NCBI GenBank assembly: GCA_030549495.1
Contig: JAUIRK010001041.1
Span: forward strand, 806,001 to 870,000
DNA: 64,000 nucleotides
Reading direction: 5' to 3'
DNA from: Nectonema munidae
Taxonomy: Eukaryota; Nematomorpha; Nectonematoida; Nectonematidae
The translations under genes and the position numbers were made by a program. Position 1 is the first letter of the stretch, and the number at the start of each line of letters is the position of its first letter. The notes under the pieces are model-generated. The model worked only from the letters and a program-made list of their open reading frames with translations. It did not search any database and had not been told where the DNA came from. Shown in pieces: positions 47,037 to 58,800 of this stretch.

Positions 47037-48796
47037 TTTAATGTATTTTTGTAACATCCTACATGTGGGATAATGGCCTATTCTATATAAAAAAATTTCG
47101 TTAACATGTATTTGTAAAAAATTATAGAACATATTTTAATTTTTCAGATTTTTTTGCAATTTAAAATGTAATAAAATAAACAGAAGTTAAAAATTTTCAT
47201 TTAGTGTGATATTTCTCAAAACAAACATCGTGGAGTGGAATATTACACTTTTCACAAATTTTCTGTCTTTTTTTGCAGTAATCACATATTCGTTGAGTCG
47301 GATAACTCTTTATATAATGTCCCCCAATACCATATCTAAGCTCATTCAACACTCTTCCTCCAGCAATTTTGGATTTCTTAGGACCTGTTTTAACTCTGTT
47401 ACTTGTAGGAGTAAGGTAAGCAAACACAATTACAATTTTTCTTCTGACATCTAACAACCTCACTTTTTCATCAGGATGTAATTTTTGATAGTCTCCATGA
47501 ATTAAAAATTGAAACATCCAAAAATTTAGTAAATAATGAAAACCACCATTTTATTCTGGTTCGGTAAAGCGAAATTTCTTAATCAAGATCAACTCCCCCC
47601 ATGTATGCATTATAATATTCTTGCACTAATTTTAGTATGGGAAGAAAGATGTATTTTTTAAAGCTTGAGAAAATCTTTTTTTTTTGTCTGAGGTTCAATC
47701 AAAGAAAAATTTGTACCTAGTTACAACTTTATTATCTAACCATTTAACAACCAAAACTTCATTCCCTTTGTCAAAACTGGGAACATATTTTCCTTTTTCT
47801 AATGTATTTTTCAGTACTTTTGATGATAATAATGGACAATTATTGCATCTATTTTCTCTTAGTGTTCTAGTTGCTTGGATATATTTTTTTGATAAAACAC
47901 CAAGAACATTTAGGCTGGTAAAAAAATTATCAAAATATATTTGATAATGGGATGATGTTTCTTTTGGCAGTACTGAAATTAGCTTCATAATTACGCTTTC
48001 ACCAAGAAGTAAGTTAGATCCTTCTTCTTTGCCACCATATGGATGAAAATTAAAAAGATATCCATTTGAAGCACACAAACACCAATTTTTATAGCTAAAT
48101 TTTATTGGCTTATTTTTCATAAACATTTTGGTGGAATGTATTCCATATCTTACCATCATTTCATCTAAAAAAAAAGCTTTTCTTCAAAAACACAAAATTT
48201 TGCAGTTTTTTTGTAAAATTTCAAAATATTTTCTTACTTTGAACATTTTATCGTTTTTGTTTATTTTTGAATTGTCATTCAAATGGATATATTTTTTTAT
48301 TTAATCGTTGCCTAGAAATAGAGTTTGAAACTAACGGAACTCCTACATCTATAGATTGTTCTCAAAACATATTTTGTTGAGGTAAAGAATGATAGCTTGA
48401 AAGAATTATTATTCCTAAAAATATTTTAATTTCATCCAGCTCTAAATTAAAATTTATATCATTTTTTTGCCTTGCATACTTGATACTTTCTTCTTGTATC
48501 AGTTTAAAAATTTCCTTATTGTAAAATTCTTCAATAGTTCAACAATACTTTTATCAAATAAGCTGTTCAAATTCATATTATTTTGTGAAGTAAAAGCTTT
48601 AAAATGAGTATAATAATTTTTTGTTTTCAAAAATATTATCTTTTACCTCTTGATTTTCTTCATCCTCATTGTCATAAAAAATTTCTAAATTACCAACAAC
48701 ATCGTGAATTACGTTTTCTCTTTTTTATTATATTCAACAAAGTTTATACATTGAGCCATTATCCCACTTATGGGATATCAAATTTCAAACTTTAAT
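47037..48796 (-). mobile_element. Second piggyBac-type (PGBD-like) transposon, about 1.76 kb
   Basis: Both ends start at a TTAA and then carry matching subterminal words read inward: left CATCCTACATGTGGGATAATGGC (split here as CATCCTACATG and TGGGATAATGGC), right ATCCCATAAG then TGGGATAATGGC. The minus strand between them encodes the transposase relic. The exact termini are inferred from TTAA plus the shared words. Confidence 0.65.
47197..48500 (-). pseudogene. PGBD-like transposase, decayed
   Basis: Going downstream on the minus strand: YARQKNDINFNLELDEIKIF then LGIIILSSYHSLPQ (near 48350-48500), a frame from 47695 to 48159 with DEMMVRYGIHSTK, YKNWCLCASNGYLFNF and IYFDNFFTSLNVLG (second Asp), then YMGGVDLD followed by a stop (third Asp region, near 47590), RIKWWFSLFTKFLD, and a C-terminal zinc-finger frame 47197-47517 (CDYCKKRQKICEKC, PLHDVCFEKYH). 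Several stops and frameshifts separate these blocks. Closest in wording to PGBD2/3-type proteins and clearly different from the transposase at 17.2-19.0 kb. Confidence 0.85.
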
Positions 48797-49854
48797 AAAA
48801 AAAATAAATAAAAGTTTTTATTCATATTTAAAATAGTTTTTTATAAGGAAGGAAGGAAGGAAGGAATTATTTATTTAACGCGCAACTACATATTAAAATA
48901 TAAAGGTTCAGTCACGCGATATGAGGATATAACTGTTTTTAACATAATTATTAACCTTAAAAATTATTTTGAAAATATAGAATTAAAAATTCCTTAGCAG
49001 AATTTTCAAAATTAATACTAATTTTATTTGTAAATATAAGATATAAAAAGAAACTTCCACAAAATTTTTAGTAATGCACTGGTCAAATATGAGTTATATT
49101 TGATGTTTATTGTGAGTTTATAGTAAATATTTGATTTTAAATAGTTTGTAACTTGCATCCAACTTATGGAATAATGGCTCAATTTGGGTAGATAAAAATA
49201 AAACAAAAACTCGGACTTTTACAAATCCTAATCAAAATCATGATATACAAGTTAAAAGCATTGAAAAAGTGTAAAACAAAAAATTTGGCCGGGGATTAAA
49301 ATTAATCTTAAACTCACAAAAGTTCTAACAATTGAAAAATTGCAAAAGTACAAAGTTATTACAACTATATAAATGGACTTCAATATAATGCCACATAGCT
49401 TCGACAAAATTTTCTTTACATACAATAAAAAAATATATGTGGGAGAAATTTATTTAAAAAAATATTACGAACGAGAATATATGCCGTGAGCATGTCAGTT
49501 CAAAAGAATCATAAATTGATAAAAGTTTTATTGATCAATTTTGAAGAAATCATAAATTTAGGTTATTGTTGATAAAAATCAAGAAAATCATAAATTTCAT
49601 TTTGTGCACAAATAAAATAAGAACACGATGATTAAATTAAAAATTTTAATAAGGGGTTGCAAAAATCGAAAAGAGTGAACACACACACACACGCATACAG
49701 ATTAACAAAGACGAAAAAATTTAAAATTTTTGAAAGAAAAAAGTAAAGTATAAATTGAAATTAAGGAAAGGGAAGGAGATCAAGAAATAAATCAATGCAG
49801 AATTATGTGTGGATGTAGTAGTTAGGGAGAGAAGTGCAGAGGAAACTTAATGAT
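48797..49854. other. 3' flank of the LAPTM4-like gene
   Basis: Contains a (GGAA)n run at 48847-48865, an orphan PGBD-like terminal motif (49138-49180, listed) and an ACACACACAC tract near 49680. The gene's 3' UTR should lie at the right-hand edge. No other gene seen. Confidence 0.4.
49138..49180. repeat. Orphan terminal motif of the PGBD-like element
   Basis: TTTGTAACTTGCATCC followed by TGGAATAATGGC repeats the inward-reading left end of the element at 47037 (TTTGTAACATCC, TGGGATAATGGC). It has no partner nearby, so it is a solo end or truncated MITE. Confidence 0.5.
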
Positions 49855-52800
49855 CTAAGAAACAGAATTATATTTTGGAGGGGGTGAGCTTTCATCGGGA
49901 GTGATCTTGATCAAATTTTCAACAGTCGGCTTCTCCATCTTGATGGCATTTTCGTAGTCGGGTAGCGATGCTTCAGAAGCACTAGATCCAACATCCGCTG
50001 AATTCTTCACCAACTCTTGGTGGTTTAAGTCAAGGTTACGAGTCTAGAAAATGGCAAACGTTTCATGTATATTCTGTAGTTGTGCTCTCAATCATATGTC
50101 CGAGAGCACATGTGATCCGTGAAGGATTTTGCCTTCAAAACATTTTATGCTGCATCTATCTGTATATATAAGAGAGCAAAACAAAGGAACTAGGGGGCTT
50201 ACTTTTTATATATTGCATTTATCATTTCATATGCATTTGCATGAATATCGATGTGCATGCGTAGGTTGTAAAAATTTGCCAACAACCGCCCGCCCCACAT
50301 TTTATTATTTTGCAGCCGCAATGTAAAAATAAAAATAGCCACAAATAGAATATCATTGATGTTTCGGCTTTTTAAGACTAATCTTGGAGAAATAGATGGT
50401 CAGCAAGACTAAAGTTGCGCTAGCAAATAGTACTTGTTGCGATGATGCATAAAAGATTACGCGCAACAACAGAAAGTTTAGGAACATGCTTTCAATATAG
50501 CGTATTGTATGTCATAAAAAAGTACTTTATCTAAAGAAACAAATGGAGCTTTCATGATGTAAAAGTGGGCGTGTGTGCGATGTACTTACACTTTATAATC
50601 AGATATGAGTGAATAAATTGTACGATTTTTCAAGAATTAATTCGCAAATACACGCCTCGTCCAGATCACTAAAATAAAAATAAGGATACCTCGATAGTAT
50701 GAATAATTTGGTTGAAGGAAAATCTCGATGAATACTTTGCGTATTGATAAGCCTTGCCAAGAACGTTCAAGACATAGAGCTTAAAAAAAAATAACATATA
50801 TATGAGGTATATAAGATTCAGTTCTAGGGATTTTCCACCACAGTAAGTTGCATTACGGGGAATATTGGAATATTACTGTGACTTCGTTGTTTGCAAAAAC
50901 TAAGCTTGAATGATAGGTTATACACACACACACCGTGATGGAATTTTGTGTGTGTGTGTGTGCTTTTAAACAAATTTGTTTAAAAGTCGTAAACAAGAGA
51001 TGCGGAAATACATTCAAATCAATAAATTCAAATCGACATTTTGGGGTGAAGGGAGATTAAGGCTATTATTATAATTTGTCAATAACTATAGGATATAGGT
51101 ATCTTTCCTGTTAACTTTCTGTCAATTGCTGATTGACGTGGTCAAGTGGTTAAGTGTTATACACATTTAAAAGTTGATTACCATAAAGAGAATTTCAAGG
51201 CAAAGAGGCCATATGTCGACAACATTCATAAGCTTAACTTCTTCCGTTACATAAAAGCTGTAGTTCTAAAAAAACAAAAAATGTAAAATAGGATTTATGC
51301 AGAAATACACTTTATAGAAATTAAAAACACGAGTGAATTTATTGTAAAAAATGTTAACTGCCATTAAACCAAACGAAAAGAGAGATCAAAGTGAAACAAA
51401 GGATAATTTAAATGTCAATTTTTGATGATATATTTTGTAGTAAGGGAGCAATGTTATTCCGAAGAAACTATGGGGATGCAGATGTGTTAAATTTGATATA
51501 CTGTATAAAGTTCATTAATTTCAAGAATGATTATTCCAAAACAAATTCGGGGGAATACATACATTTATAAAATTTTAAATATTCAGCTTGAAAACTCTTC
51601 AGCGTGACTTTTAATTTTATTTTAGAGATGTATCGGATGTGAAATTATTTGTATCCGTGGATCCAGTTATAAAATTTGACATCGTAACGGATATCAGAAT
51701 TCATTTTTAGTGCATGCAGATATCATAATTGCTATTTTAAACAAATACAAGTTTTATACTTGTTAAAATATTTAGATACATTTGCTTATGCATAATGTTA
51801 TCATAACAATTGAAAAATTTCGAAAAAAACTTTGCGGTATATGGAATTTTTTTTTTAAAAATTGGGGATGTTGAACCCAGAGGCGCACATGCTCAAAATC
51901 AGGGGACGAACTTTTTCAAAAATATATTTTCCAAATTTATTATAAAGGAATTTTTGTCTAATGAACACATGACCATTATTACCCGACATTACACTTGCAC
52001 CGTAAAAAGTCAAATTACGTTGTTTGTAATTCTGATTGCATCACTACTTACCAAACGTAAGTAGTTTTCAAACGGAAGTCCCCCGTGCCCTAGGCGATCT
52101 CGAAACAGTTCCATGTGGACCGAGAGGGATCCCTGAATGGATCCGTTTGAATAACATGTTGCATCCATATTGAGTCATTTGCGATTTTTGCCAATAAGTC
52201 ACATTTAAAGGAATGAATAATCTAGTCCTTGAATTGAGTTAAACTATTTTTACTTTTTTCTTAGTGATTTAAAAAATGAAATATGACGAATCATACTTGA
52301 CATTTGGTAAAGATATCATATTGAATGTGATAAAAAGTTCTAAACTTGTAAAGTTGAAGCATATCTTCCTGTCAAACGATACCGTTAGAAAGTCAGTAGC
52401 ATAGATGTGTGATGACATATCAGAGGTGGTTTTATTGATTCGGAATTCAATTTCAACTTTTTTGCAATTCAGCTTGATGAAACGATGTATCGAACCCAAT
52501 GACGGATCCAGAAATTTCTTATAGGGGGGGGGGGGGGGGCGAAATTTATTTAATTTTTTTGAAATTTTGCTAAAAGTCTTCAGAGAATACGACAGCTGTA
52601 TTATGTGTTTTAGAATCACTAATTACCTATGAGTGTGTACTTAACCTTGGGCGAAGTACTCCATTGTAATAAAAAATTAGCAGCCATAAAACACCGTGTA
52701 GCATATCTTAACCAGGAAATTTCTCTTTATTTTTCTAACCTACAAAATGATCAATTTATCAAAACCACGTTTCTCGATGAATCGTGCTTTTTCTCGATGC

Positions 52801-55800
52801 TCAGTTTATTGATTTGATTAATGATTGCGGTATCTTTTTTTGTGAAATGTCTCATAGCCATTTTTCGATTGAAACGGAGCAGTCCTATGTGATGTTGCAA
52901 AGATGGCGCTGAAAATTCTGATTCGATTGGCCACTACATATGAGTGTGAGAAAGCATTTTTGGCATTGAAACGAAATCCTGAAACAGATTGGAAGGGAGT
53001 AAAATCGGTTGCATTTACAAAAACGGAGGCAAACTTAGACAAAGTGGTTTACACAAAGCAGGTGGATCCACCCCATCGACATTGATTGAATTATTCAGAC
53101 AATTTTTAAATATATAATTGTGTCAATTTTTTTAGTACAGTAGCTTATATGTTGATTTCTTTTTTTAGATGAGACCCCGAGCTATTAAAAATTATACAGA
53201 CCGCTACGACGAATTTTTTTTATAGAAAATTTGTCTAAAACTACTCTTCAAGCTCAACAAGAGAACAAAATCATTCATATATGATAGATCACTACTCATC
53301 GGATGTAATTAAATCTTTATCCCTCCTTATGTCCATTCACCAATTAATTATTATTTAAACGGATGCTCACAGTCTATCTATATAATCTATCGCTAGATAT
53401 GCTATACTCTAACCAAGTGAAGGTTTTATACCATGACTAAAAATGATCTTTGTGAATCTTTAGGGAACAGGATTTTTGATTGAGAGGATTTATATTTGAT
53501 TTTCGAAGCTCAAAAATGTCTTTGACATTCAAAGACCATATGGAAAGGGTTGTGTTAAAAGACTCATTGGTAAAACAATCAGACCTCATTTATTCGACAA
53601 CCCCACTATCCAATGCAATATTGGTTAGGATGCAAAAAATTTTCTCAGCCTCTCATCTCACTAATTGTCAACACACCTGGTTCATATTAAATGAATTGGT
53701 TGGGTGGATAGATTACTCTGCACTGAAATGCATTGTCGATTAAAATTACATTTAAATTTTTTAGCAGTGAAATGTTACCAAGCTAGATTATTAACACAGA
53801 AAAACAAAGAATCATCTTATTCTACCTACACATATATTCAGTCAGTAGAGTAAATTGTTTGAAAATATACTTAGGTTTATGAATTGACAGGTATGTAGTG
53901 TGTATTTAAATTTGGCCGTTTTAAATAGAAATTGAAGGTTTAAAATTCTTGGAAGAAATATTCTACAAACATTAGTCATATAAATGAGCTATTCCATTCC
54001 CTAAGGTATACGCTATAAATTACATGAAAATGAAATTACTAAGTTTTATTAACAAAAATTGTATGCAGTGTAAAAACATTGCCAACTATTCAACGCAATC
54101 TTAATAAAAAAATCTAAACATTAAATAAAAGGATTATCTAAGAATGAAGATACTATATATTTGATTTTTGAAAAAAAAGACTTGATTGATTAATAGCCCC
54201 TACGCCCTACTTCAAGTACAGGTGGGAGGGGAGGGGGTGAGAGCAAAACTGATTTTAATGAAGCCAAGACCATAAGAAAGTTAGTTGATTACATTTACAT
54301 GTTTCAGAGGTAGATTCAGAGGGGGCAAAGATGCACTATTATCGAAGGGAAACAAAGAAAACTTACTGCGATGAAGCGATAGAAGGCGCCAAAGAAGACG
54401 AAGAGAAGGCGCGAAAACTTGAATATGTACAGAAACATATACGGATAGAGAAAGTAGGGCTTTTTCTAAAATTTAAAAGGAAAAAATTGATAGAGATACG
54501 AGAGTAGTGATCAACAACCTAGGAAGTATTAAGAGAAGAGGCATACGGATGATCAATAGTACCTTACGGTGGCGGATCAAGGGGGGGGGGGGGGGGGGGG
54601 GGGGGAGGGAGGGGGCTCATGGGCCTAAGCCCCTTATGAAAAATGGCTTCGAAAATTCCGCTTACTGATTTTGCTTTTTCCTAAAACAATACTTGTTGGT
54701 AGTTGATTACGTTTATATCAATGATATGACAAGTCGAATTCTAAAAGACATAATACAGCTGTCGTATTCTCTGAAGACTTTTAGCAAAATTGCAAAAAAT
54801 TTAAATAGATTTCGGCCCCCTATAAGAAATTTCTGGATCCGCCCCTGGTACCTTGTGTATTATAATATAAGTGAAGGGCCAACAACAGCTGACCTATAAA
54901 TCCTTCAAAAGTTGTCTTCCTTTGAAGAATTCAAAGGTTTTTACTGTTAGGTAGTGCTCTGGCGACTTGATTCTAACTTTGTTAATAATCAAGCTACCAC
55001 TATATGTTAAGATTGTTTTGCACTTTGGGAGCGTTCGCGTTAGGACTATATCTTTCAACCCGCTGTATTTATATATTTGAAACATACATTCTTGTAAGAT
55101 AATATATATCAAGGTATAGTTGTTATGCAGTAACGAGGACCGGTATTAGGCATTTAGTGGGATGGAAAGTCGAAGTAGACCTGGACTTAGCATTCCGGGC
55201 GGGATCATCATATCAGAAAGGATGGGTACGAGCGTCACAAACAATACTTTAGATTTCTTTTTTTTCATATGTTCTTAATGTATACCACACACAGCATCTT
55301 TAAATTCACAATTTGTATATAAAGCAAATGCATCTTTCATTGTAAGATTCATAGATTGCGTTTTTCAATTATTTTATTTATGTGCCAGAAAAGATGGATG
55401 TTGAATTCGTATCCTGCTTTTTTTTTTGAGAAAACTGTGTTGCGAACGACAAAATACTACACCAACAAATTTTTGGATGAAAAAGCAGATACCAAGTTAA
55501 CGCTTTCGTGACCAGAAAAATCAGACGATATTTATTAAAAAGCAGAATGTTACAAAAAGTAAACAATTTTTTTCTTTATTTAAATTACTTAAAAAAACCG
55601 ACTCCCATCCCTTTAAAATCTCCAATCCCAACCCTTAGAGCAGTGTTTCTCAACTTGGTCCATGTGGACCCCCAAAGGCTTAGCAATATTTTTAAAAGAG
55701 TCCATATTAAAACATTTAAAAAAATGCTTTCCCCTCTCCATATCTTGTTGAATCAGATTTAATAGTAAAGGTGAATAAAATATACTTCATTTTTAATTGT

Positions 55801-58800
55801 TTATTTTAAAGCGTTGTCGTGTTTTTTAATCTGCATTGTAAAAGTCGAAATCGCCTTAATTTTATTGATAGATGAGATTTAAGATGGTCATTGACTTTAT
55901 GCAAACCTGACCTATCAAGTTTAGCCTGAAAGGATTAAGTTCAAGGCTCATACTAAACAACATATTTTTACGAATAAAAATTTTATTTAATAAAGTCTAA
56001 TTAATTTTTAATAGGTAGGCAGAGTAAAATATATATATACTATATGAAATTAATTGAGTAAATGGATAAAAGTGTGATTGAAAAGGGTTTACTTATTCTA
56101 TTTTTTTAATGAATAAAGTAACAGCTGGCAGCAATAAAAATAAAGGATCCACAAAAAAATTCCCACTTTGAAAAGGGTCCATAAAGGAAAAAAGGCGAAC
56201 TAAGAAACTGAAGTATCAAAAATATAGACAATCAAAAAAATTGAATACGATATTTGAGTTGAGCTTTCTTTGCATGAAAAAGAACTTTTGATTATAAAAA
56301 GGGCGCCAATTTTAAGAAAAATTGTTGAACAGTGAGTGTTGTTATAATAAATTTAAAAAACGGTGGGAAACTCTTGCTTAACCCATTAACTACCAGAATA
56401 ATCAGACGATATCTAATGTAAAGCAGAAGATTTGTATTAAAAATAATTGGTTCACTCAATAATTTTATTTAGAGATTAGAGTTTTTTAACCCTTTCGTGA
56501 CCAGAAAAATCAGACGATATTTATTAAAAAGCAGAAGATTCATAAACAAAACTATTTGAACAAGCAGAAGAAGGTAAAATTGTTTATGTATCATATATCA
56601 TACACAGGTCACGAAAGGGTTTAGAAAATTCTTCAAATTTTACATATAAGCACCCAAACACGCAAATACAACTATTTATTATTCCTGAATTTTTGCCAGT
56701 TGTGTTTTCAGTGAATTTACAGGAAAACGATTAATTCCTAGTTTCCTGGAAATCAAGTATTATTTTTTAAAACTTGCTTCAAAACTTTGAACAAGTAAAA
56801 ATTTAGTGTTTCTTTTAGATTTGAATAAAAACTGTATTTTCAATGGTGGTAGGGGAGGAGCAAGTAAATGCGTCAAATTTTATATCAGATAAAAAGAGTA
56901 GCAAAAGCACCAAAAATTAGTATGAATGAAATAAAATAAACTGTAAGTCTTTCTAACTGTATTAGACAAAAGATAATCATCTCCAATAATAATTCAAAAA
57001 TTAAGACCTAAAACTAGTCAAAGAAAGAAAAGGTACTTTCCTGTTATCGCCCCACCACCCCAAAATGTTATAAAACATGTATTAAAGTACACAAATGTAT
57101 TAAAAAAAACAAGTGAAAAATCTTTTAATCTGTAGGTGGATAAAATTCAAAAAAAAATTATCAAAAAAAAAATTCAAAAAAAAATTTCGTTGTCAAGTTA
57201 TCGAATCAATTTCTTTAAATTTTCCATTTATGGGCTATTTTTTCTATGAAAAAGGTTTTGATTAATGATATATAGTAAGTTTAATGTAGGTTAGGTTAAA
57301 ACAATACAAGAATATTTATCGTGGTAGAAGAGCGATGGGTGGTGGGGCGATAACAGGAAAGTACCAAAGAAGATATTTAACTAGGTAAACGTAGAAGAAT
57401 ATTTTCAGGAAACCAATTTATTGGACAACAATTCTTGGTACTGGGCAGTAACATTGCAGGACAGTGCTAATATTGTAGGAGGTTATAGTGTTAAAGGGCC
57501 TAAGGAAGTTGGCGAGTTCTTTAATCATTCTCTCCCCCACCCTACCATAATCAAATTCTATGCAAGAATGAAGGTAGAGGAGACGCTGTTGCCAAAGCAA
57601 ATAATATAATTGAAATGCATGAAAAGCACGCAAGAAAATGAAAACCAAGAGTAGAAGAAAGCGCGAATCAGGTGATGATGATGAAAACGCGATGCTGTTT
57701 TCATGCCGTGGATAGGAGTCGTCATAGAATAAAAAAGCAAGAGAATATGGAAACGACATCATCACATAAAACTCTACTCAGTAAAAAAGAAGACATACAC
57801 TAGTTAATAACAAAATGAAGCAACACTATACCCCCTTCATGAAGACTTCAAGGATTTTATTTACGTTGAAAAAACGTGATCACGAAAAAAAAGTGTTCCT
57901 GAGGTCTTAAACATATTTTTCGATGTAAGAGCGTTCCACAATCTTTCAATAAAAAAAATCAAAATTTGAACTCTTTAATTATATGAATAACTTGGTTATC
58001 CTTTGGGGAGCAGGATTTTGGAGGTTGTTTTCTTTTTCGATGGAATTTTATATATTCGACCCCAAATCCTTTGCTTATGAAGTTTCGACTCCTACTCAAC
58101 ATGGCTAAATTAAGTCCATTTCCATTTTTAAATGTAAAAATACCGTCAGGTGTTTCCGTTAAAAAGACACAATAGAACATCATGTATACTAAGAAAAAGG
58201 ATTCAACGCATGCATGGGTAAATATTCGCCATAATGAACTTTTTTTGGCTCTAAGAGTTCAAAAATTGTTATTCATTTTTCTTAAAAATTTTAGAAAAGT
58301 AGTAATTGATCATTTTTATTTTTAGATAAAATACAATTGCCAAATATTATTTGATAAAAATACCCATTTTTTAAACTTTAATTTAATTAAATTAATTCCT
58401 AAACGCTAGGCATTTTTCATTTCTCGAAAAGACCTTGCCACAATATAAACATATACAACCGTCTTATATAAAAATTAAAATATCTGCTTCAGTCATTTAT
58501 CGACCCATGCAATTGACAACGGAACGGATAGAAAATGCGATAATGAGTCTTTTTGGTGGAAAGAACACTCAGTCACAGAAAACTCTGATTGGAAAGATAT
58601 AGCCTGAAAATAAAGTTCGAAAAAACTTGTTCTCAGGCTGTTGTGTTTGTATCTTAAAGCCTTCAATGTTTTCTTTACATTAATATTTGTAGGGTAACAA
58701 AATGGGAAATTTCCAACAAAATATTTATTGAGTAAAAAAATTTAAAAAAATTAATTTATATGAAGAGAAAATTAAGTTTAGAGAATTTTAGATCGGTTTT

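Larger units (their letters stand above)
51266..54366 (-). other. Intron 4 of the LAPTM4-like gene and its contents
   Basis: Holds a truncated hAT MITE (52498), a hAT transposase C-terminal relic (52870) and a dispersed repeat with a pogo-like end (53260). At 51800-52020 a stretch shares GAACACA and ACATT-CAC words with 62900-62960 and is probably an old repeat. No further exon found. Confidence 0.45.

Noticed and set aside
51130-51165. A-box-like word GTGGTCAAGTGGTTAAG
   Set aside because: No B box at the proper distance, and it lies next to the LAPTM4-like exon donor; probably a decayed SINE trace or chance.
57418-57765. Overlapping frames of 115 and 62 codons on opposite strands
   Set aside because: Compositionally interesting but no recognised domain and no splice or start support on either strand.
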